Below are positions 1 through 7,845 of a DNA stretch of 42,242 bases, piece after piece (within the stretch, counting starts at the first letter, position 1; every line of letters starts with the position of its first letter). Under the pieces are notes generated by a model. That model was not told the origin of the DNA and did not search any database. It worked only from the letters and a program-made list of their open reading frames with translations. The position numbers were made by a program, and so were the translations under genes. The stretch is from Gemmatimonadota bacterium (GTDB lineage Bacteria > Gemmatimonadota > Gemmatimonadetes > Longimicrobiales > Gaopeijiaceae), in the NCBI GenBank assembly GCA_040882465.1, contig JBBEBG010000005.1:1-42242 (forward strand), read 5' to 3'.

Positions 1-106
1 GACGGTGGGTCGCCGCATGGATGTGCGCCGCGAGTGTCGCGATCTCGTCCCCGAGCGCCTCCACGACATCGGGATCCGGGAGCTTTGCCACCTGAAATCC
101 ACACAT
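1..106 (-). CDS. DUF222/HNH-endonuclease-type protein, N-terminal fragment
   Basis: The first 35 codons of a minus-strand gene run off the left edge. The translation begins MCGFQVAKLPDP and continues into EIATLAAHIHAATHR. That helical segment resembles the N-terminus of DUF222 proteins, which usually carry an HNH nuclease domain far downstream; that part lies outside the window. An AGGGGGA Shine-Dalgarno sequence sits five bases before the ATG, which supports this start. The function of DUF222 proteins is poorly known; many copies often occur per genome and they may be mobile-element or toxin-like nucleases. Family assignment rests on a short recognisable stretch only. Confidence 0.5.
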   Translation of the reverse strand, partial: MCGFQVAKLPDPDVVEALGDEIATLAAHIHAATHR

Positions 107-634
107 CGAATTCCCCCTTTATCTCCAGGAAAGGCAACGAGTTCTCTCCAATATACGGGGGTATTTGTGGGCTTCTCGGGAGTCTGCGAGAGACTCGAAC
201 TCGGGGTGTCGCAACCTCGATATTGCCGAGCTCGGCAATCGCGCCTCACGGGGGCCGGGAGCCGCCTCCAAACGTGTTCCATGGGGATCTCTCGGACCTC
301 GTGGACTTGGCACACCCGGAAGTGGTCCATGGCTGGATGGGACGGCTGGTTGGAAGCCCGAGACAGCGTGGCGCGACGGATAGGAAGCTGACCCGGAAGT
401 TGACCCCGACCACGACTGACCGGGACCGCTGCATCGCGCTCGAGACCAGCCGCAACCTCAGTTCCGTCACCTGCCTCACCCACCGCGCGTGTCGCGTCCC
501 TCTCGGCACAGCGATCCGGAAGGGCCCCTGGTCTCGAGTGAGCGGTTCCCCGTTCGAACCATTCACGAGAAACACGCCGCTCCACCGTCGAGGACGGCGA
601 TGATAGGGACGCCGGTCCGAGCCGTCAAGTTTTA
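107..634. other. gene-free stretch between divergent genes
   Basis: About 530 bases lie between the divergent DUF222-type gene and the molybdate operon. Open frames exist on both strands, but their translations are low-complexity, Arg/Ser/Pro-rich and match no family I recognise, so I treat them as chance frames in GC-rich DNA. The stretch holds a hairpin at 180-196 (GAGTCT/AGACTC, five-base loop) and a perfect 18-base palindrome at 222-239. Nothing else was recognised. Confidence 0.5.
222..239. repeat. perfect 18-bp palindrome
   Basis: ATTGCCGAGCTCGGCAAT is self-complementary over its whole length. It has no loop and no following T-run, so it looks more like a protein-binding dyad than a terminator. 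A second short dyad lies just upstream at 180-196. It sits about 115 bases upstream of the DUF222-type start and 430 upstream of the molybdate regulator, so either could be its target. No function can be shown from sequence. Confidence 0.45.
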
Positions 635-663
635 TTGACATCACTGCAGGTAAACATTACAGT
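635..663 (+). promoter_or_regulatory. sigma70-like promoter of the molybdate operon; probably leaderless
   Basis: A perfect TTGACA (635-640) is separated by 17 bases from TACAGT (658-663), a four-of-six match to TATAAT. The predicted transcription start falls at about 670, exactly on the ATG of the regulator gene. No Shine-Dalgarno sequence precedes that ATG, so the mRNA is probably leaderless. A CTGCAG dyad lies in the spacer and could be an operator, possibly for the regulator itself. Confidence 0.55.
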
Positions 664-669
664 CCTCAC

Positions 670-1767
670 ATGTCGTCACCCCTTCAGTCCGACCTCGGCA
701 AGCTCCGAAACGCCTGCGGCTGGTCGCAATCCCGCATTGCGGAGATGGCCGGGATCTCGCGGCAGAGTTACGCGGCAATCGAGTCGGGGAAATCCGTCCC
801 GTCCACGGAGGTCGCCCTTCGCCTCGCGCGCGCCCTGGGGCTCCCAGTGGAGCGCCTCTTCCGCCTCGCCGAGGACAAGCCGGGGGAGATCCGGGCGACC
901 GAGGCGGGAATCGGCCCCTCGCCGACGGGACGAGTGCGCCTCGTCCGAATGGGCGACCGCACGGTCGCATACGGCCTCGAGGCAGGGGGTGTCCACGCCG
1001 GACTTTCCGCGGACGGGGTCGTCTCATCGCGTCACGGCGACGAGCTCCGCGTCAGGACCCTTCCGGAACGGCGCTCCGCGCCGGACCTGATCGTCGCGGG
1101 ATGCGACCCGGCTTTCGGGCTCGTGATGCGCGAGCTCTCGGATCGCGGCCTGGATGTGCTCTGGGTTCCGACGGGAAGCGAAGCCGCGCTGAAGGCGCTC
1201 GCGCGCGGCGTCGTGCATGTGGCTGGAGTCCACCTCCGCGACCGCGACTCGGGGCTCGACAACGATTCGGCAATCCAGCGATTCGTCCCCTTCGCCACGG
1301 CCCGCATCGGGTTCGCGGTGTGGGAACAGACGCTCGTGGCGGCCGGTGGGAATCCTCTCGGGATTGCCGGAATCGAAGACCTCGTCCGTCCGGACCTCCG
1401 GCTCGTCAATCGCGAGCCCGGCTCGGGCGCGCGCACGCTTCTCGACTCGCGACTTCGCGCAGCCGGGATCGCCGGGACGAGCATCGGCGGTTACCGCGAG
1501 ACTACCGCGCGCGGTCATGATGAAGTGGTCGCGGCGGTCGCGGCAGGGACGGCGGACGCGGGAATCGCCGTGCGCGCCTCCGCGCGGGCGCGGGGCCTGG
1601 CTGCGGTCACCCTCGCGGAGGAACCCTACGAGCTCGCGATTCCCGAGCATCTCTTGGGCCTTCCCGCCGTGGACGCACTTCTCTCGGTCCTCCTGCTCCC
1701 TCGCGTGCGAAGTCAGGTGGAGGAGCTCGGTGGATACGACGCATCGGAAATGGGGCGGGTGGCGTGA
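670..1767 (+). CDS. XRE-family regulator with C-terminal periplasmic-binding-protein-like domain (probable molybdate-responsive regulator)
   Basis: A 365-residue protein. Residues 8-66 form an XRE/Cro helix-turn-helix (WSQSRIAEMAGISRQSYAAIE). Residues about 130-345 form a PBP-like domain of the PF12727 type, with its hallmark LVNREPGSGAR at about 245-255. Such proteins pair a DNA-binding domain with an oxyanion-binding-protein fold and often sit beside molybdate or tungstate transporters. Here the gene is first in an operon and its GTGA end overlaps modA, so it very likely senses molybdate (or tungstate) in the cytoplasm and controls this operon. That is inference from position; the ligand cannot be read from sequence. 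The start is set by a promoter whose predicted transcript begins at this ATG. Confidence 0.85.
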   Translation: MSSPLQSDLGKLRNACGWSQSRIAEMAGISRQSYAAIESGKSVPSTEVALRLARALGLPVERLFRLAEDKPGEIRATEAGIGPSPTGRVRLVRMGDRTVAYGLEAGGVHAGLSADGVVSSRHGDELRVRTLPERRSAPDLIVAGCDPAFGLVMRELSDRGLDVLWVPTGSEAALKALARGVVHVAGVHLRDRDSGLDNDSAIQRFVPFATARIGFAVWEQTLVAAGGNPLGIAGIEDLVRPDLRLVNREPGSGARTLLDSRLRAAGIAGTSIGGYRETTARGHDEVVAAVAAGTADAGIAVRASARARGLAAVTLAEEPYELAIPEHLLGLPAVDALLSVLLLPRVRSQVEELGGYDASEMGRVA

Positions 1768-2564
1768 TCCGCCGAGAGGAAAGGAAGTGCAGGACGCGAC
1801 GGGTCCAAGCCGCACTTGGAATTGCGCTGGCACTCGCGGGATGCGCAGGGGAGACCAAGGATGACGCGGCTCCCCTCCTCGTCCTCGCGGCGTCGGACCT
1901 TCAGGCGGCATTCGAGGAAATCCTTCCCCTCTTCGAGGCGCACACCGGTGAGCGGGTAAGCCTGGTGCTGGGCTCGACAGGGAATCTCGCGACCCAGATT
2001 CGAAACGGTGCTCCGGGAGACCTCTTCTTCGCGGCCAATGAGAGCTTCCTCGAGGAGCTGATCGTGGCCGGACGAGTGGATCCGGATACGCGCCGAATTT
2101 ACGCGCTGGGTCGCCTCGTCCTCGTCGCTCCCCCCGGGCGAGACACACCCTCGAAGGTCACCTCCCTGGCGGCGCCGGGCTTCGAGATTGTGGCGATCGC
2201 GAATCCGGAGCATGCCCCGTACGGAATCGCTGCGCGAGACGCGCTGGAACGGGCGGGGCTCTGGGACTGGATTCAGCCTCGCCTGGTCCTGGGTGAGAAC
2301 ATCTCCCAGGCCTACCAGCTGGTGCGGACCGGAAACGCGGACGCGGGGATCGTGGCCCTCGGTCTCGTGATGGGTGCGCCGGGCGGCCCCGTGCCCTACG
2401 CGCTGGTCGGCTCCGAACTCCATGCCCCGCTCCGACAGGCAGCCGGCGTCGTGACGGGAAGCAGGCGCCCCGAATTCGCGCAGGCGTTTCTGGACCTCGT
2501 TCTTTCGCCCGAAGGGCAAGAGATCATGGCCCGCTTCGGATTCGAGCCGCCCCCCGCGCCCTGA
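1764..2564 (+). CDS. modA: molybdate ABC transporter substrate-binding lipoprotein
   Basis: A 266-residue exported lipoprotein that binds molybdate outside the cytoplasmic membrane and delivers it to ModBC. The N-terminus is basic (MIRREERKCRTRR), then hydrophobic, ending in the lipobox LAGC with the lipidated Cys at 27. The mature part has the ModA fold: LLVLAASDLQAAF at the start, a STGNLATQI oxyanion-binding segment, GDLFFAAN, and the C-terminal QAFLDLVLSPEGQEIM. The GTG start overlaps the regulator's stop codon (GTGA), so the two are translationally coupled. modB begins five bases after the stop. Specificity for molybdate rather than tungstate is assumed. Confidence 0.9.
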   Translation: MIRREERKCRTRRVQAALGIALALAGCAGETKDDAAPLLVLAASDLQAAFEEILPLFEAHTGERVSLVLGSTGNLATQIRNGAPGDLFFAANESFLEELIVAGRVDPDTRRIYALGRLVLVAPPGRDTPSKVTSLAAPGFEIVAIANPEHAPYGIAARDALERAGLWDWIQPRLVLGENISQAYQLVRTGNADAGIVALGLVMGAPGGPVPYALVGSELHAPLRQAAGVVTGSRRPEFAQAFLDLVLSPEGQEIMARFGFEPPPAP

Positions 2565-2569
2565 TCCGC

Positions 2570-3232
2570 ATGATGACCTCGGGTCCGCTTTTCCTCTCGT
2601 TCCAGATCGCGGTCCAGGCCACCGTCCTGGCGCTTCTCGTCGGGCTGCCGCTGGCGTGGGTCCTAGCGCGCAAGAAGTTTCCCGGACGCGACCTGTGCAC
2701 CGTGCTCGTCCTGCTCCCGATGGTCCTTCCTCCTACCGTTCTCGGTTACTACCTCCTGGTCGTCATCGGCCGCGAAGGAGTCGTCGGCCGGGCCGCGGCG
2801 ACCCTTGGCGTGGACCGCCTGGTCTTCACTCCGGCCGCCGCCGTCCTTGCGGCATTCGTCGCTTCGGTTCCCTTCCTCGTCCTCGCCGCCCGCGCGGGAT
2901 TCGAACAGGTGGACCAGGTTTACGAGGAGGCCGCGCGTACCCTGGGAAGATCCGAGTGGGCGATCGCCTTCACCGTGACTCTCCCGCTCGCCTGGCGCGG
3001 GATCGTGGCGGGGACGGCCCTCACCTTCGCCCGCGCAGTGGGCGAATTCGGAGCCACGGTCATGGTGGCCGGGAGCATTCCCGGCTCCACCCGGACCGCA
3101 AGCATCGCGATCTATGATGCCGTCCAGGCGGGACGGATGGACGACGCGAACGGGATGGCCCTCCTCCTCACGCTGACAACGACCGTCGTCCTCCTCCTCA
3201 TCACGCGGTTGGGACGCGGAGCCGGATGGTGA
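2570..3232 (+). CDS. modB: molybdate ABC transporter permease
   Basis: A 220-residue integral membrane protein with about five hydrophobic segments, typical of ModB in length. It forms the translocation pore for molybdate. The ABC-interaction (EAA) loop is visible as YEEAARTLGRSEWAIAFTVT at about 125-145, followed by the usual LPLAWRGIVAGTALTFARAVGEFG family pattern. Adjacent ATG codons at 2570 and 2573 are both possible starts. The 3' end overlaps modC by seven bases, so the permease and ATPase are probably made in step. Confidence 0.92.
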   Translation: MMTSGPLFLSFQIAVQATVLALLVGLPLAWVLARKKFPGRDLCTVLVLLPMVLPPTVLGYYLLVVIGREGVVGRAAATLGVDRLVFTPAAAVLAAFVASVPFLVLAARAGFEQVDQVYEEAARTLGRSEWAIAFTVTLPLAWRGIVAGTALTFARAVGEFGATVMVAGSIPGSTRTASIAIYDAVQAGRMDDANGMALLLTLTTTVVLLLITRLGRGAGW

Positions 3233-3948
3233 GCCTCGACGTCGCCCTTCGCACGAGCGCTGACGCCTTCGTCCTCGACGTCGCCTTTCACGCGGCGGGT
3301 GGGATCACCGCCCTCTTCGGCCCCTCTGGCGCGGGAAAGACGCTGACCCTTCGCCACGTTGCAGGACTCGAGCGCGCGGAGGCGGGGCGCATCGCCTTGG
3401 ACGGACGCGTCCTCTTCGACCGGGAAGCTCGCATCGATCTCCGTCCGCGCGAGCGAAGGGTCGGCTACGTCTTCCAGGACTACGCTCTCTTTCCGCATCT
3501 CGACGTCGAGTCGAACATCGCGTTCGGGCTGGCCGGCAGGCCTCGCGAAGAACGGGAAGCGCGGGTGCGGGAGCTCCTCGCTCTCGTCGAACTCGATGGA
3601 TTCGAAGGCCGGCCGGTGAAGTCACTCTCGGGAGGGGAACGCCAGCGCGTCGCCCTGGCGCGCGCCCTCGCCCCCGAGCCGGCCCTCCTACTCCTCGACG
3701 AACCTTTCGCCGCGCTCGACTTCCGCGTTCGCGCGGCGCTCCGCCGCAGCCTCCGCTCGATTCAGCGCCAGGCCGAGGTGCCGATGATCCTCGTCACCCA
3801 CTCGCTCCCGGACGTACGGCAGCTCTCCGATGACCTCGTCCTTCTCGACCGGGGGCGCGTCGTTGCCGCGGGGCCCACGGCGGACCTTCTTACAAGTCCG
3901 GAGAGTGCGGAGGTTGCCGAGCTCCTGCGCGGCGAGGAGACGGTCTGA
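3226..3948 (+). CDS. modC: molybdate ABC transporter ATP-binding protein, short form without TOBE domain
   Basis: A 240-residue ABC ATPase that powers molybdate import. Walker A is GPSGAGKT (32-39), the Q-loop lies in YVFQDYALFP, the signature is LSGGERQR (134-141), Walker B is LLLLDEP (154-160) and the switch His is in VTHS (H192). Classical ModC proteins are about 350 residues and end in a TOBE/Mop regulatory domain. This one stops soon after the ATPase core, so that molybdate-sensing domain is absent. All catalytic motifs are intact. It is the last clear gene of the operon. Confidence 0.9.
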   Translation: MVSLDVALRTSADAFVLDVAFHAAGGITALFGPSGAGKTLTLRHVAGLERAEAGRIALDGRVLFDREARIDLRPRERRVGYVFQDYALFPHLDVESNIAFGLAGRPREEREARVRELLALVELDGFEGRPVKSLSGGERQRVALARALAPEPALLLLDEPFAALDFRVRAALRRSLRSIQRQAEVPMILVTHSLPDVRQLSDDLVLLDRGRVVAAGPTADLLTSPESAEVAELLRGEETV

Positions 3949-4016
3949 GGGATAGTTTGTTGGGTGGAAGTGTATCCCAGCCGATTCCGTCCGCCTCCGC
4001 CTCCAGGAAACCGCCC

Positions 4017-5177
4017 ATGACCGCTTCCACTCTCACTACCATGGGTTCCCTTCTCATTCTCACCCTCGCCCCCTACCCCCAAGCTGCCCGGGGGCAGGCT
4101 CCCGACTTTCCGGAAATTCGAGTGGGGCAGACGGTGGATGCGTTCCTGGGAACGGGCGGCCCCACGATCGGGGAGCGCGGGCCTTTCATGGTATATCGCT
4201 TTGAGGCAGAGGCTGGGACCCGGTATTCGGCGGAGCTGCGCTCCTTCGATTTCGACGGATATCTGATTTTCGCTCGCCCGGCGGGCGGGGTGACCGAGTT
4301 CCTGAAGGAAGATGACGACGGAGGGACGGACACGGATGCACGCCTCCGATTCAGGATCGAGGAGGGAGGCACCTACCTCCTCATCGCCCAGGCATACGAA
4401 GCGCGCACGGGAGGAGCGTTTACACTCTCGCTTGAAGAGAGGGTGCTTCCCCCGTCCCAGCCTCCCCGTCCTCTCGTCGTCGGCGATCCCATCGAAGGGC
4501 GCCTGACCGAGAACTCGAGTGTCTACTTTTCCGACTTCGACGAGGAATTCCCATACGACCTCTGGACCTTTGAGGGCCGGGGCGGCGAGAATTATGTGAT
4601 CACCGTCGAGTCGGCCGACTTCGATGCCTACCTCGAGTTCGGTCCCATGTCCGGAGATGGGATTCAGGTCACCCACACGGACGACGACGGGGGAGGAAAC
4701 CTGAACGCCTCGCTGAGGGTCGAGCTCTCCCACGACGGCCGCTTCGGGATTCGCGCGCGACCGCTGAGCGAGGACGCCCTCGGAGCCTATACCCTCACTG
4801 CGCGGCCCTTCACACCCACCGCGGCCGCCCGTCGGCCCATTTTAGCCGGCGAACTGGTGACCTCGGCGCTGACGGCCGAGGACGCGCTTCTCGATGCGGA
4901 CATTCACTACCAGGAGTGGACTTACGCCGGGAGCGCGGGCGAGAGGATTCGCATCTCCATGATCTCGACGGAAATCGATTCCTATCTCGTCCTCGGAAAA
5001 GAAAGCGGCGACGGGGTCTTCGAGGAGATCGTCTTCAACGACGACGGACCGGGCGGGACCCTGGATTCGGAGATCGACTTCACCCTCCCCGAGGACGGCG
5101 AATACCTGATTCGCGCTCGGTCCTACGGGGCCGGAGCGCGCGGAAGTTATACGGTGGAAGTGGAACGCGTCCCATAA
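4017..5177 (+). CDS. exported protein with three PPC (pre-peptidase C-terminal) repeats
   Basis: A 386-residue secreted protein without a recognisable catalytic domain. The chosen ATG follows AGGAAA by seven bases and opens a signal peptide (hydrophobic MGSLLILTLAP, probable cleavage near RGQA-PDF); an upstream in-frame start at 3957 would put a long polar tail before it. The mature protein is three beta-sandwich modules of about 105-115 residues (about 38-140, 150-262, 275-385). Each has an aromatic YRFEA/WTFEG/WTYAG strand, a Phe/Ile-Asp-(Gly/Ala/Ser)-Tyr-Leu motif and an acidic DDDGG or NDDGPGG loop that may bind calcium. PPC domains normally sit at the C-terminus of secreted peptidases; a protein made only of them suggests binding or scaffolding. 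Its role is unknown. Confidence 0.8.
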   Translation: MTASTLTTMGSLLILTLAPYPQAARGQAPDFPEIRVGQTVDAFLGTGGPTIGERGPFMVYRFEAEAGTRYSAELRSFDFDGYLIFARPAGGVTEFLKEDDDGGTDTDARLRFRIEEGGTYLLIAQAYEARTGGAFTLSLEERVLPPSQPPRPLVVGDPIEGRLTENSSVYFSDFDEEFPYDLWTFEGRGGENYVITVESADFDAYLEFGPMSGDGIQVTHTDDDGGGNLNASLRVELSHDGRFGIRARPLSEDALGAYTLTARPFTPTAAARRPILAGELVTSALTAEDALLDADIHYQEWTYAGSAGERIRISMISTEIDSYLVLGKESGDGVFEEIVFNDDGPGGTLDSEIDFTLPEDGEYLIRARSYGAGARGSYTVEVERVP

Positions 5178-5180
5178 CCG

Positions 5181-6476
5181 ATGGCGGCTCCGCCTCATGT
5201 CGTGATCGTCGGCGGAGGCTTCGGCGGCCTCTACTGCGCGCGGGCTCTGGCGAAAGCCCCCGTGCGGGTGACGGTCATCGACCGCCGGAATTTCCACCTC
5301 TTCCAGCCCCTTCTCTATCAGGTCGCGACCGCCTCCCTCTCCCCGGCGGACATTGCGAGCCCAATTCGAATGATCCTGCGGCATCAGAAAAACACACAGG
5401 TCTGGATGGGGGAGGTCGCGAAGGTGGATCCGACGCGACGGGAACTCTGCCTCGCCGACGGGGCGCGCGCCGGGTACGACTATCTCGTCCTCGCGACCGG
5501 GGCGACGCACGCATACTTCGGGCGCGACGATTGGGAGGCGGAGGCCCCCGGACTCAAGTCGGTCGAGGACGCGACGGAGATCCGACGGCGTTTTCTCCTC
5601 GCCTTCGAGGCGGCGGAGCGGGAAGCGGACCGGGAGGCACGCAAGCGGCTCCTCACCTTCATCATCGTCGGCGGAGGCCCCACCGGGGTCGAGCTCGCGG
5701 GAGCCATGGCGGAGATCGCCCGGCGGGCGATGCCTTCCGAGTTCCGCGCGATTGATACGACCTCCGCGCGAATCCTCCTCCTCGAAGGGATGGATCGTGT
5801 CCTTCCGACCTACCCCCCCGATCTCTCCGAGAAGGCGCGACGTCAGCTCGAGCGCCTGGGCGTCGAGGTCCGCACCCGCGCCCTCGTGACACAGATCCGA
5901 CCGGACTGCGTGATGATCGGCGAGGACCGGATCGCGGCGCACAACGTGTTCTGGGCGGCCGGGGTGGCCGCGTCGCCCCTCGGGGCGTCCCTCGGCGTGG
6001 AGCGCGACCGCGCGGGACGGGTGAAGGTCGAGCCGGATTGTTCGATTCCAGGGCACCCGGAAGTCCTGGTGATCGGGGACCTCGCGACGCTGAACCGCGA
6101 AGACGGCGCGCCCGTCCCGGGTGTCGCGCAAGGCGCGATGCAGATGGGACGCCACGCGGCCCGCACGATTCGGGGGGACCTCGAGGGACGCCCGAGAAGG
6201 CCCTTTCGGTACGTGGACAAAGGCGACCTGGCGACGATCGGGCGGGCGGCCGCCGTGGCGCGGATCGGGGGACTCCATCTCTCCGGGTTCCTCGCGTGGA
6301 CGATCTGGGTGGTCGTCCACATCCTCTACCTGATCGGATTCCGGAACCGCGTTCTGGTCATGATGCAGTGGGCGTGGGCCTATCTCACCTACCAGCGCGG
6401 GATCCGCCTGATCACCGGGGAACGACCCGGCCTGGGCACCCTCAGCGTCGGAGGGCCTGGTCCAGATCGGCCATGA
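5181..6476 (+). CDS. ndh: type II NADH dehydrogenase (NDH-2), FAD-dependent
   Basis: A 431-residue flavoprotein that oxidises NADH and reduces quinone at the inner membrane face without pumping protons. The FAD-binding Rossmann motif is VVIVGGGFGGLYCARAL near 7-23. The NADH-binding motif is IIVGGGPTGVELAG (161-174). The flavin-contacting VLVIGD lies at about 295-300, followed by PGVAQGAMQMGRHAA. The C-terminal tail (about 358-404) is strongly hydrophobic or amphipathic, as in NDH-2 enzymes that attach to the membrane. The gene follows the PPC protein by three bases. Its 3' end overlaps the convergent metY by 35 bases. Confidence 0.9.
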   Translation: MAAPPHVVIVGGGFGGLYCARALAKAPVRVTVIDRRNFHLFQPLLYQVATASLSPADIASPIRMILRHQKNTQVWMGEVAKVDPTRRELCLADGARAGYDYLVLATGATHAYFGRDDWEAEAPGLKSVEDATEIRRRFLLAFEAAEREADREARKRLLTFIIVGGGPTGVELAGAMAEIARRAMPSEFRAIDTTSARILLLEGMDRVLPTYPPDLSEKARRQLERLGVEVRTRALVTQIRPDCVMIGEDRIAAHNVFWAAGVAASPLGASLGVERDRAGRVKVEPDCSIPGHPEVLVIGDLATLNREDGAPVPGVAQGAMQMGRHAARTIRGDLEGRPRRPFRYVDKGDLATIGRAAAVARIGGLHLSGFLAWTIWVVVHILYLIGFRNRVLVMMQWAWAYLTYQRGIRLITGERPGLGTLSVGGPGPDRP

Positions 6477-7722
6477 GATCTTCGAGGTCTTCGAGCCCTG
6501 CGCTCAGACGGACGAGTTGTGGAGTGATCCCGGCGGACCGCCGCACGCTCTCTTCCAAGGCCGAATGCGTGGTGAACCAAGGAAGGATCACCACCGTTCG
6601 GGCGTCCCCGATATTTGCGAGGTGCGAGGCGATCTTCACCCGGTTCACGAAGTGCTTGGCTCCCTCCTCGTCCTTCGTCTCGAAAGAGAGGACCCCCCCG
6701 AAGCCGTTTCTGAGGACACGCTTCGCAACCGCATGTGAAGGATGACTTTCCAATCCAGGGTAATGCACCCGTGCGACCGCCGGATGGGCCTCCAGCCAGC
6801 GGGCCAGGGCGAGGGCGGAATCGCACTCCCGCTGGACCCGGATGGATAACGTCTCGAGCCCCTGGAGCCCCAGGAACGCGGTCTGGGGGGAGAGGGTCAT
6901 CCCCATGACGAAGAGTCCGAGATCGTGCGCCCGGAGCCGAAACGCGAGATCTCCTTCCCGGGCAATATAGCTCCGCCCGCGGGAGTCGAGCCTGGAGAAG
7001 GCGGGGAAGTTGGGATGGTCCCAGTCGAATGTCCCCCCGTCCACGAGCGCTCCCCCGATGAAGGTCCCGTGGCCTCCGATCCATTTGGTGGCGGAATGAA
7101 CGACGATGTTCGCCCCCATCTCGAGCGGGCGGCAGAGGTAACCCGCGCATCCCCAGGTGTTGTCCACGACGAAGGGGATCTTCCGGGTCTTACAGAGCGC
7201 GGCGATCGCCGGAATGTCCGGAACGGTGCAAGTGGGATTGGCAATGTTCTCCACCCAGACTGCCACGGTCTCGTCGCGAATCGCCGCCTCCACCGCCTCG
7301 ACGGTCTGATCCACGGCGTCCCACGATACTCCCCACGGCTCCAGGATCTTCCGCGCGACGGCGTACGTCCCCCCGAACATCTCGCGGGAAAAGACGACGT
7401 GTTTCCCGGGTTCGGCGAGGGCGAGAAGCGTCGCCGTCGTGGCCGCCTGCCCGGAGGAGAAAGCGACTCCCCCCTTCCCCCCTTCCAGCGCCACGATCCG
7501 GTCCACGAAGACCTGGACCGTCGGGTTGTCCATCCGCCCGTATTGGTTCCCGTCCCCTAGCCCCGCGAAGAGTTGAGCGGCGTGGTCCGCGTCCTCGAAG
7601 ACATAGCTCGAGGTCGCATAGATCGGCACCGCCCGGGCCCCCGTAGCGGGATCCGGGCCTCCCTGCCCGGCGTGGAGCTGGAGGGTGTCGAAGCGGAGCG
7701 GGGGGGTGGAGCTTTTTTCCAT
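6442..7722 (-). CDS. metY: O-acetylhomoserine sulfhydrylase (PLP enzyme)
   Basis: A 426-residue Cys/Met-metabolism PLP enzyme. It makes homocysteine from O-acetylhomoserine and sulfide in methionine synthesis. It opens with the MetY-like FDTLQLHAGQ and PIYATSSYVF. The PLP-binding Asp is in VVDNTW (D187) and the Schiff-base Lys in SATKWIGGHG (K213). Length and the GGTFDWDHPNFPAF segment favour MetY over the shorter MetB/MetC. The ATG at 7722 gives the expected N-terminus; an in-frame codon at 7767 would add an unlikely basic tail. The gene diverges from the desaturase and converges on ndh with a 35-base overlap. No SAM riboswitch was found upstream. Confidence 0.9.
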   Translation of the reverse strand: MEKSSTPPLRFDTLQLHAGQGGPDPATGARAVPIYATSSYVFEDADHAAQLFAGLGDGNQYGRMDNPTVQVFVDRIVALEGGKGGVAFSSGQAATTATLLALAEPGKHVVFSREMFGGTYAVARKILEPWGVSWDAVDQTVEAVEAAIRDETVAVWVENIANPTCTVPDIPAIAALCKTRKIPFVVDNTWGCAGYLCRPLEMGANIVVHSATKWIGGHGTFIGGALVDGGTFDWDHPNFPAFSRLDSRGRSYIAREGDLAFRLRAHDLGLFVMGMTLSPQTAFLGLQGLETLSIRVQRECDSALALARWLEAHPAVARVHYPGLESHPSHAVAKRVLRNGFGGVLSFETKDEEGAKHFVNRVKIASHLANIGDARTVVILPWFTTHSALEESVRRSAGITPQLVRLSAGLEDLEDLMADLDQALRR

Positions 7723-7798
7723 GGTCTTGGGGCACGACTCCTCTTGGCGACGGGGAGATCCTATCACCCGCGCACGTGAATCCAGACGTTAGTTGGAG

Positions 7799-7838
7799 GG
7801 CCGGGGGCTGTCGAGGCCCGCGCCCCGGGCCTATTTTT
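7799..7838 (+). terminator. terminator-like hairpin with T5 tract in the desaturase leader (possible attenuator)
   Basis: AGGCCC (7814-7819) pairs with GGGCCT (7827-7832) around a seven-base loop, and ATTTTT follows directly (7833-7838). An alternative pairing joins 7799-7808 with 7822-7831, with one mismatch, and would compete with the first. It ends only seven bases before the desaturase ATG. No plus-strand gene lies upstream for it to terminate (metY is on the other strand), so it is either an attenuator in the desaturase 5' leader or a chance structure in GC-rich DNA. Confidence 0.35.
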
Positions 7839-7845
7839 CAGCGTC

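Noticed and set aside
246-644. A 132-codon minus-strand frame before the molybdate operon
   Set aside because: It would begin inside the operon promoter, is rich in Arg and Ser, and has no recognisable motif or ribosome site.
7723-7845. SAM riboswitch upstream of metY
   Set aside because: I compared the leader with SAM-II and SAM-I core patterns from memory and saw no matching conserved core. The only structure is the hairpin facing the desaturase.
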